This document shows, piece after piece, positions 20,702 to 28,892 of a stretch of DNA of 31,921 nucleotides. Origin of the DNA: Nymphaea colorata (lineage: Eukaryota > Streptophyta > Magnoliopsida > Nymphaeales > Nymphaeaceae). The position numbers and the translations under genes were made by a program. Location: the NCBI RefSeq assembly GCF_008831285.2, contig NW_022204808.1, forward strand, positions 1-31,921, given 5' to 3'. Below the pieces are notes generated by a model, which ran no database searches, had not been told where the DNA came from, and saw nothing but the letters and a program-made list of their open reading frames with translations. Positions within the stretch are counted from its first letter, which is position 1; the number at the start of each line of letters is the position of its first letter.

Positions 20702-20740
20702 GTAAATAATAAATCCGACAAAAATAGACAACTACACGAA

Positions 20741-21561
20741 TCAATCTCCCTCCACTTAAGTCGTGAAACATTTATTACGGCTACGCCTTATCTAAGTACG
20801 GAGACGCTTTTTTGACTCGAAATCTGTGCTGTGCATGCTCTTGCTTGTCTAGGAGCTAAAACTCCCCTTCTTGTCGAAATGGGACCGGATTTTTGATTGA
20901 TTTCGAAGGAGATAAAAACGATCGAAACTAGCCTTCTTCTATATCGGCTGTGACGAAGATGCTAATCGCTAGCTGTTACGCTGATCCATATGGGAAATTT
21001 AGCTTTTGGAGTATCTCATCCTTGAAGGGTTTCTACTAGCGAATTACGACCCTTCATCTCTTCTTTTTTCTTTCTGCCTGATGATCTAAAGTGATTGTTT
21101 GCATTTCAGGAGGGTCTTATGCGAGAATGGACTATAGACGAACTTAGACAACCTCTCCTTGATTTCTTCGTTCTTCATGCGATGATTCTGAATCTCCCTC
21201 CTGCTGATTGTGGAAGAGCTGCATCATGGAGAATTTACCACTTCTGGATTTTGCTATAGAGACGATTATTTTATTTTTATGCTTCCTCCTTCATACGTTT
21301 CGCCCAGGGAGATAGTCGGCTCCCGAGCTCATGCTTGATTTCTTCTTTGATGGTATGCATAGAATATTTAATTGGAATCTTTGGCTCTTTTCCCTACACT
21401 GAATCTTCGACCTTATCATCGGTTGCCTCTACAGTTTTTTTTATTTTTGCCTTATTAGCTGAGCCTCGAATGAGCTCTATCTTTTTGCGATGTTGCTAGT
21501 AGGCCTTCCTTTGCAGAAAGTAGACGTTAAGATGTGGTAATACCCTCGATTTTGGGTCCAT
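20741..21561 (-). CDS. hypothetical basic, Lys/Arg/Ser-rich protein (266 aa)
   Basis: Two exons with a 20-nt intron at 21219-21238; spliced length 801 nt, 266 aa. The first half is Lys/Glu-rich and helical (KYSMHTIKEEIKHELGSRL); the second half is rich in Arg, Ser, Gln and Lys with no visible fold and a net strong positive charge (SKKRLRTEIRRSRNKC). The frame stays open across several TAA/TAG codons and ends TGA (20741-20743). I recognise no domain. It could be a chromatin, RNA-binding or microtubule-associated protein. The divergent neighbour starts 187 bp away. Confidence 0.75.
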
Positions 21562-21738
21562 CGATAGTTATATAGTTAACTTTATAACAATTCATATTCC
21601 AGACCCCTAGTTTTAATCACCTGATCAATCCATCTAAATTTTTCACCCAAAATAATCATGAAAACTGAATAATATGATCCAAATACATTTGTATGGGATT
21701 GAATATATGCTGTTGGTTTGGTTGATGGTTGTATAGCT

Positions 21739-21744
21739 TATAAT
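21739..21744 (+). promoter_or_regulatory. TATAAT-like element before the 76-aa gene
   Basis: TATAAT 4 bp upstream of the ATG at 21749, the same distance as at the left-most gene. Role inferred. Confidence 0.35.
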
Positions 21745-21748
21745 TTAA

Positions 21749-21979
21749 ATGGAGCAAGACCCAGTGCTTGCCACTTTGCTCAAGCTTAAGCGTCAAAACG
21801 AATAGATAACCTTGCAGAAGGAAAAGATCAATGACCTCAAGTCGATCAAACGCATCAAAAAAGCAGCCGAGCTGAATGAGGCTATCGAGAAATATAGAGA
21901 AGTGGAGGAAAGTCTGAAGAAACTGGAAGAATAGGAGGACAATTTATTGAATTAGATGAGGAAGATCAGCTAGGAATGA
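21749..21979 (+). CDS. small coiled-coil protein (76 aa)
   Basis: Short single exon of 76 aa that is almost entirely charged helix (TLLKLKRQNEEITLQKEKIND, AAELNEAIEKYREVEESLKKL), with UAR codons at Glu positions, ending EMRKISEE and TGA (21977-21979). A single amphipathic coil of this size could be a subunit of a larger complex. It has no known motif, but composition, heptad pattern and the TATAAT element 4 bp before the ATG support a real gene. Confidence 0.65.
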
Positions 21980-22501
21980 TTCGTATACTTGTTTTGATCA
22001 TCGTAATACAATTTTTTTCCTTTCTTACATCCTGGCATATGCAGCCGTTTTCGAATATAAGAGGGTTGGAATAGGCAAACATCAATAAGCATTAATGTAA
22101 GTAAACAGCTCTCATCTGATCAAAAATTATGGTAGTAAGCTGGTTTGATGGCTTTTTAATTTGAGGATAGATTTATAATAAATCAAAGTTAAAGCTAAGC
22201 CAATCTCTTTAATAAACTTATTTATTCTATCCAGACTAGTTCTTAGTTTGATTAGAACATGTGCCTTGCGTCACACCAAATAGTTCTTCATTTTTGGTCG
22301 TCATTTATTAGGTTGGAACATTAGGATTTGTTAAACATTTTCGACTTCATTAATTCCGTTCCATTCCGTTGTTTCACGAATATCTCTTCCAAGCTAATAT
22401 GCATAGCAGGAGTCTTAGACAAAATGCCAAAAAGCATTATGAATTTATTGCAAAATAGCATTTCAAACTTAATTTATTGCTAAACGAAATAAATTTATTG
22501 A
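21980..22501. other. 522-bp spacer, longest on the chromosome
   Basis: Between two plus-strand genes. It is A/T-rich. I see ATTCCGTT twice in tandem near 22354 and three copies of AATTTATTG at 22442-22450, 22471-22479 and 22492-22500, the last ending one base before the next ATG. A minus-strand frame of about 38 codons (near 22400) is too short to call. No RNA gene recognised. Confidence 0.5.
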
Positions 22502-23443
22502 ATGAGTAGAAATATTGGCGAAAGCTTGGCAGAGCAGGATCTTATCGATGTCAAAAAAAAACTTTTCCTCGATTCTGCCCCCAAGTACACAAACAATCAC
22601 TCCGCCATTAAGAAACAATCCACCATCAGTCCGCATAAGCACACCCCTGTCAAAAAGATTAAACTAAAGCACCATCTCAAGACAGAGTTTATCTCTGCCA
22701 GTCCCGTCGGAGTCAAATAGGCAAGATTGAAGACATCACCCAATAGTAAATACTCTCACGCCGACCACCTTAGAATATCAAAATTCGAGCATGAAGCAAA
22801 TAAGAAAATGAACACAGTCCCTGACCTCTACAGCATAGATGAGATTAGGAAGCAAAACATAGACAGGCTGACAACAAATCTTACTTAGCTTATGCCAACG
22901 ACTAAAAAATCATCACTCGCTTATAGTAGAGTCTACAGAGATAGCATTATTCGGCATTCAGAGTCGAAATCAAAGTAAAAAGTAGAGTTATCGAAATCAA
23001 GGAAGAAAATGATGTTTACTTTGTACGACTCCAAAGAAAAAACAGCAAAAAAGTCGAAATCTCCCAATAAGCCACGAAAGATATAGTATGAATTACCTTA
23101 CCGATATCATAGCTCTATTACAATCGATCTGTTTGACTCCTCAATAACTAAAAGGCACACTCGATCTAAAAGCAAATCCCAGGATAAAAAAGTTCCCTTA
23201 AATAGAAATTAATCTTATTTTTCTCGCAGATTAATACCGCCGTAGGATGAAAGGATAAACAAGACTTTGCAAAAGCTACAGAACTTTCGATTCGTATTCG
23301 AATATATGACGAAATTCTAAATCATCTAAAAGCTAAATACTTATGCATTTAAAAATGAACCATAATGTAAATGGGCGCTCCTGATCGTCGATTAAGTTTT
23401 CAAAAGAGATCAAAAATAAGGCAAAAACCCTACCTTTCGATGA
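22502..23443 (+). CDS. hypothetical basic protein (313 aa)
   Basis: Uninterrupted 313-aa frame from ATG to TGA (23441-23443) through about 14 internal TAA/TAG codons. It is rich in Lys, Ser, Thr and Asn with short basic clusters (SPHKHTPVKKIKLKHH, KRHTRSKSKSQDKK), mostly disordered, with some helical parts (RINKTLQKLQNFRFVFEYM). There is no signal peptide, membrane segment or recognised domain. The repeated Ser-Lys and Ser-Pro sites suggest phosphorylation and a cytoskeletal or nuclear role, which is inference. It converges on the amine oxidase gene, with 56 bp between stops. Confidence 0.7.
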
Positions 23444-23499
23444 TGATAGTTTTTTATTTTAAAAATGTAAATTTTTACTATAAATGAATGAATAAACTA

Positions 23500-25125
23500 T
23501 CAATGAGCTACAACATTTTCCACAAGCAAATGACTCAAAGGATCCTTCTCCCCAATCAGTTTGAACACTTTCTCTCGAGTGATCCTCACTGCTCCTTCAA
23601 CATAACTAGCAAACTGAAGACTGTATTCAGATCCAACAAAGGTAATTCCGTTCTCGTCTCTGTAGAGAGCATTGAGGGAGTCTCCCATATCAAGAACTTG
23701 ATTGAAGGTTCCAGGCCTGGTGTTTGATTGGAAACCACTTCTGATGAATTGATCAGTCATATAGGAGCACTCATAATAGAAGCAATCTTAGAACAGCTTT
23801 GCTCTGTCCTTAGGCCTCACCTTGAACATTTTCGACATTAAGTCGATGAAATACTGCTTCTTTTTAGCATAGTCGTTCTCAGTATATGTGGCTTCCCAAG
23901 TGTCAAGTCTTTTCCCGTTGTGGAAGAATACAATGATGCCGCATGACTCATCGAGTGGCGAGATATCGTGGCACATATTAACGAAATGCTTATTCGAGAA
24001 GAGGCCGTCTCCATTTGCGAGAGCCTTTCCGTTGGAGTCTCTACGCCAAAATGGAGATTTTACTACCATGAAGCTCTTGACTGCGTTTGTGCGTAGCTGG
24101 TTATCGATGATTAGCTTTTTGGCCAAAGAGATATTGGAGAAGGAGATGGTCCTTGATACTGCAAGTGGAACTGCGCAGACAACGTGTTTGCACCTGAAAC
24201 GTTTGATGGCTCTGTTTTCACCTTCGCAGACAATAGTTATGAAGTTTTTGGGGCGATTGTCAATCGTGATCACTTGGTGGCCTACTCTTAGGATGCTGCC
24301 AATAGGCTACTTTATATTCTTTTAGATGCTTTTCACAAAACCATTGATAAGCAATTACGTTCCTCCGTTTACTAGGTAACTTGGCTCATGGCCAAAGTCT
24401 CCCAGAAACTCCTTCAAAATGCCCAAGTCGTTAGAACGCGCATTTTTTGTTAAAACTTCATGCATGCTGTTTTAGGTGCTACTAACGCACTCTGTATGCT
24501 CAAAAAAGCAATCGAAAAGATCTCTTACATGGGAGTATTTCTCCGGAATCCTATCTTTTAAAAACTACTCCAAGGTTACGCCATCATACTTCCTGAGTAA
24601 TTTTTTGGCATGAAATGATGGTACGTTCAAATCGGAGTATACGACTTGGTTATACTCGTAGGAAATGTTATCAATGAGCTCAACCATATGCTTGATAACA
24701 TCTGCATAGTCTGGGTGTTTCATCAACTCTGCAGCAGTGTAGGGTTTATCTCCGTCCAGGTATGTGACGTTTCCAGCGCTATGTTGCTCCCTAAGTGTAA
24801 TTTTGAAATCCTGGCAAAGTTGCCTTACTACAGTATGCCTCTCCTCAATCCAGGTCGCTCCCTTCTCAACAATCACAGCCTTGATCTTGTCGATGTTCTT
24901 CCAAACCCAAGGAATCTTCTTGGCCTATTCTAGCCCTCCAATTGAAATGGAACCGATCCTTCCGCCGATGTTTGATTGGGCCTAGAGTAGTAGGACCTTG
25001 TTGCTGCGTTTCGAGGTCAGTATATCGACGGCCTGGAGACCGGAGACACCTGCACCAACAACGATGTAGTCATAGATGGGCGAACTTTGGCTGATTGCTT
25101 CGGAAACAAGTTGAAGCCTCTACAT
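23500..25125 (-). CDS. flavin-containing amine oxidase (MAO/polyamine oxidase family)
   Basis: Uninterrupted 541-aa protein. The FAD-binding fold opens with IVVGAGVSGLQA near residue 20. At the end of the second strand VLLLEA carries the ribose-binding acidic residue; it is encoded by TAG (24982-24984), so a Gln reading would destroy the FAD site. IGGRIGS follows. Further family landmarks are EKGATWIEE, a substrate region rich in aromatics, HVVCAVPLAVSR, and the C-terminal FVGSEYSLQFASYVEGAV, which corresponds to FAGE-----GYVEGA. Such enzymes oxidise amines or polyamines using oxygen, giving an aldehyde, ammonia or amine and hydrogen peroxide; some relatives are histone demethylases, but no SWIRM or tower domain is visible. 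There is no obvious signal or C-terminal anchor, so cytosolic or peroxisomal location is open. Confidence 0.9.
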
Positions 25126-25533
25126 ATCTCAAATGCAAACTTTAATATAATAATGGACAATAATCATACTCGATTTACCGACAGGCTATGCTATTTAGAT
25201 ACATAGTGCAAATGAAGTTATTCAATGACTATAAAATTAACTCTAGTTGTTTTTTTTAGTAAAAATTCATACAAAAAAAATTATTTGCACATGTTTAAAG
25301 AACTAAAATACTGGAGAAGTTTTATTTTCATATCCTTGCCTATCTGATGCTCATGCAGAGCCATTCCAGACACATCCATATTTAATGTGGATCTTATGCA
25401 GAACGATTTTGAATTTTCATAATATAAACCATAGAAAATATCTGTCTTTTTGTTGATCAAGCCGTCTTAATTTTTCTCTTAGCCTTATATAAAAACTGAT
25501 AATGGTTTTGAGGGTGTTAGCTCGTTATAATCA
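25126..25533. other. 408-bp divergent spacer
   Basis: Lies between the amine oxidase start (minus) and the 115-aa gene start (plus). Strongly A/T-rich with A and T homopolymers. TATAAT at 25526-25531 precedes the plus gene; TATTATATT precedes the oxidase ATG on the minus strand. No gene seen. Confidence 0.55.
25526..25531 (+). promoter_or_regulatory. TATAAT-like element before the 115-aa gene
   Basis: TATAAT ends 2 bp before the ATG at 25534, implying an extremely short or absent 5-prime leader if it is the core promoter. Role inferred. Confidence 0.35.
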
Positions 25534-25881
25534 ATGCTATCGTAAAGCAAAATAAATATAAGTTTGCCTAAAGTTCAGCCGAAATCAACAACATTCCCCC
25601 GTGGTGAATAATTCGTACCAGTGATCAGAACCAGAAGGTACAACCTGCTCAAGATTAAATAGCTCTATCACCTCAAGGAAAAAGATAAGAGGTTAGGTCG
25701 CATAAAGACTGAAAGCTCAAACCTGTAGAAATTGCTCAAAGCTTAGTCAGTACAGAAGCAAAAATTAGAAGTATACCAAAATATAAGAAACCAGAGAGGC
25801 AGGCAAATGCATAATCAGTCATATTTAAGCCTTATGGAGAAGATAAAATACGACTTGCGTTACTGGTCAATTGATAAGTGA
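25534..25881 (+). CDS. small basic helical protein (115 aa)
   Basis: Uninterrupted frame of 115 aa ending TGA (25879-25881). The first 30 residues are Ser/Pro/Lys-rich (ISLPKVQPKSTTFPRGEE), followed by a charged helical stretch (KIKELYHLKEKDKRLGRIKTE, LEKLLKAESVQKQKLEVYQN) and a Gln/Arg-rich end. No known domain. It is a small protein with coiled-coil potential, tail to tail with the TPR-like gene (57 bp). The TATAAT right before the start and absence of other coding signal support it. Confidence 0.65.
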
Positions 25882-25938
25882 TGCCGTGCGAATATCCATG
25901 ATTTAAATGATTACTCTTCATAATTACAGTCATATTTA

Positions 25939-27743
25939 TCATAAGTAGTGTTGAAGGATGCTCTTCTTGCCTGATTTTTTCCTGTCTCGTAATATATGGT
26001 TATCTTTTGTCTAGAGAGTGCTGTCAATTGGCAAACGACCTGTCGAACGAGGCTGTGAGCTATTTTTCTTTGAAGAAACACTTGTCTTCTTTGGTTTCTT
26101 TTGTTATCCCTTCCTGATAAGGAAATATTAGTTTCCGTTTTATTATAATTTGGCTTTCCGCTTTGATTTTATATTTACCTTCTATCTCTCTTGTATCTTG
26201 GTATTTTGATTGGGACTTTTGGCTTTGCTTGGATTTGTTATTAATTTGATGGAAGGAATAGGTGATTTTTGATGAAGAGACTATTTGCTTTTTTGAGATT
26301 TGATGATGATGGATTCCTTCGAGCCTGTTTTAATATTGGGTGACTTAGAAATAGATTGACGAGGGTGTTTGGTCTTGCTTGATGTGATCTATTTCTTAGA
26401 TTTGCTTTCCTTTGTTTTCGTATGCTTCAGCTTGCTCTTCTTGGTCTTAGGGTCAATCAACGAAAATTTATTTTCTCTTTCAGACTCCTTACTTCCTTTT
26501 GTTTTGCGAATCATAGTTCCACTTCCCTTGGAAAGATGAGATGCCAATCCATCTTATTGTTCGCTGATTTCGATAGATGGTTAAAGGTTTCTTTATTATT
26601 TAATGAATATGATCTCAGCTAATGCCTTTCGAAATGGGACTTCCTGCTCTATTAGGTTCTTACCATAATGATTTTGGAAGCTGAGAAGTAGATGGCTCAT
26701 GAATGGAGATGGGGAAGATAGAGTGAGAGCTAAAATTAATATAGAAAGCAGATGATATATTTCTGATTCTTTGTACTCAGGCTGTTCTATCTTTTCCACG
26801 TTTCCCTACCTTGACTTCTTAAGTGATATCAGTCTCAGCTAGGTGGCAATGGTAAAATAGCAGGTGGCTAGTATGAGTACATGAGCATAGATGTCGACTA
26901 AGTTCATTTAAGGCTAATTTTCATACTTGTCTATGCACTCAGCAAGGGTCATCTTCCCAAGTGCCATAACGGACTTTATGTTGAAATCTTCAATATAATC
27001 TTTGGCTTCTTTCAAAATGCTTTTATTATTTGTCATGCTCATCCTCCAACTCTTTAGATAGTAGCTAGCTGCCTCGGCTAGGGTTTCAGCTAGGTTTAGG
27101 TTGACATTATCGTTAAATCTGCAAACCATATGCAAAAGCCTAATTTTTTCTTATGTTTGTCCCTTTGGTCTCCGAATTTCTAGTAATTGCTTCCGCCAGT
27201 CCCTCATTTCTCCCCGAATCAGATGAAGCGCTTTTCTAGCAGATATGAGTGCGCCTGAATGATTGCTCAGCTGTGAGTTAACAGCACAGAACTGAAGATA
27301 ATACTCCGCTAGACCTAATTTTCCCTCCCTGGTAAAGGCTGTATTCGGAGACAAAGGGGCTGAATTCTTGCGTGAGTTTAGATTGAAGATAAGTGCCTCT
27401 ATGTAGTTGGAGCATTTATCAAGTTGCCACAGATTTTGGTAGCAACTGGCCTCATTATGGAGGATGCACTGTACAAGGCATCGGTCGGTAAGATGGCCAC
27501 GTACTGCTGCAGATTCCAACAATTGCTATGCCGCCTCTAAAAAGACCAAGGCCTGCTCCCATCTTTCTGCACCAATGCAGATAACTGCACGAGTATTTAA
27601 TTCCTCAACTCGCTCGGTAAGCCGCTCTGCGTAAGGTACAAGCTACTGCGATCTGAAAGCAATTTTAGAAGTTCGTCGGGAGGCAGGGAGAGGTCTTCCC
27701 TCAGAGCTGCAAGGGCCTACTATTGAGCGATTTCATTATTCAT
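25939..27743 (-). CDS. TPR-like helical-repeat protein with Lys/Ser-rich tail (594 aa)
   Basis: Two exons with a 20-nt intron at 27627-27646; 594 aa. Under the standard code it falls into three separate ORFs, but all are one frame. From about residue 45 to 250, paired helices with TPR-like spacing are visible (AERWEQALVFLEAAEQLLE, NLWQLDKCSNYIEALIF, GLAEYYLQFCAVNSQL, HSGALISARKALHLIRG, AETLAEAASYYLKSW). More helices follow, including a hydrophobic one (IYHLLSILILALTL). The last 200 residues are a disordered tail very rich in Lys and Ser with Ser-Pro sites. TPR arrays bind partner proteins. In ciliates such proteins are common in cilia and signalling scaffolds, but no specific ortholog is evident. 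The ATG is 38 bp from the KIN17 ATG. Confidence 0.85.
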
Positions 27744-27770
27744 TATATGGCTGCATTAGGGCTATTCTCC

Positions 27771-27776
27771 TATAAT
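27771..27776. promoter_or_regulatory. TATAAT in the 38-bp spacer before KIN17
   Basis: TATAAT lies 5 bp before the KIN17 ATG (27782) and, read as ATTATA, 27 bp upstream of the TPR gene ATG (27743). Likely part of a shared bidirectional promoter; inferred. Confidence 0.35.
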
Positions 27777-27781
27777 ATTTG

Positions 27782-28876
27782 ATGCCCTCCAACAGGCTGA
27801 AGCACTTCTGCGAGCTCTGCAGGAAGCAGTGCAAGGACGAAAACGGCTTCAAATGCCATCTCAACTCAGAAAGCCATCAGATGCGAGTCAGAGAGTTCGC
27901 CAGCAACCCACTTTAACATATCGAGAAGGCTTCTCGAGAATTTTAGTGGAGGTTCATCCAACTCATTAAGAACAAATATCCAGGTGAGCCGAAATATCTC
28001 GAGGAATTGTATAATGAGCTCATCGAAGAGAAGAAGTTTTTGAAATTCAACCATACCCAGTGGAAAAATTTGGCAGAGTTCGGACATTACCTTCAAAATG
28101 TCAAGAATTTACAAGTAATCGGAACCCCACCGAACTGCAAAGTGGTTTACACTGTCAACAAAACTAAAGATTTCATCGATGCAGCAAAAAAATAAAAATT
28201 AGAGTCTGAGCGTGAGAGGGAGAAGGAACAACTTTAGAAGTCCCTTGCAAGCAGAATCGAAAGGGAGAGAGAGTATGCTGAGAAGAAAGAGAAAGAACTG
28301 AATAAAGAGCTTGCGCGTTTGTAAGAATAACGCAAGCAGATGGTGATTCCAGATAGATTGGAATTCAGCATATCTGGATTCAACTCTGATAACAAAAGAT
28401 CAGCACTATACACTGTCGATGACCTCCAGAGGGAAATAAAGGATGACGTTCCCATCTACCAAAAGAAAATGAACAACATTTAGAAGCTCTACGAGTAACT
28501 CAAGAAGCAAGACGAAGGTGAAGGGTAATAAGAGGAAGAAATATAGTGGATAAAACCAGGCATCACTGTGAAGGTCAAACCCCATGATATTGATCCTGCC
28601 TTCCACAACAAGAAATGCAAAATAAGCAAAATTATCTAGCCTTACGTTGCCGAAGTCTCCATCGGTACTGCTCTGATCGAAATTGACCAAACCAATTTGG
28701 AAACAGTTATCCCTAAAATCGGCCACAAAGTTATGGTCCTATACGGCAAGAATGCTGGAGATATCGGAGTCCTTAGAGAGGCTAACCTAACGGAAGGATA
28801 CGGGATAGTGTAGTGCAGCAAGGGAGAAAAAGTGAAAATATCTTTTAATTTGTTTTCAAGGTATGATCAATAATGA
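27782..28876 (+). CDS. KIN17: KIN17 DNA/RNA-binding protein
   Basis: Uninterrupted 364-aa frame with the full KIN17 layout. An N-terminal C2H2 zinc finger (Cys10, Cys13, His26, His32 in FCELCRKQCKDENGFKCH) is followed by the KIN17-specific winged-helix domain (NPLEHIEKASREFEWRFIQL, KFNHTQWKNLAEFGHYL, YTVNKTKDFI). Next come a Glu/Lys coiled coil and, after WIKPGITVKV, a C-terminal KOW/SH3-like region with DQTNLETVIPKIGHKVMVL and GKNAGDIGVL. KIN17 is a nuclear protein linked to DNA replication, UV damage response and pre-mRNA processing. It is somewhat shorter than the human protein (393 aa), mainly in the middle linker. Its stop is only 16 bp from the stop of the convergent LRR gene, so the 3-prime UTRs must overlap or be nearly absent. 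Confidence 0.95.
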
Positions 28877-28892
28877 TTTGTAATGACAATAA

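Noticed and set aside
26596-27522. Two or three separate small minus-strand genes
   Set aside because: They are one continuous frame once UAR is read as Glu and a 20-nt intron is removed.
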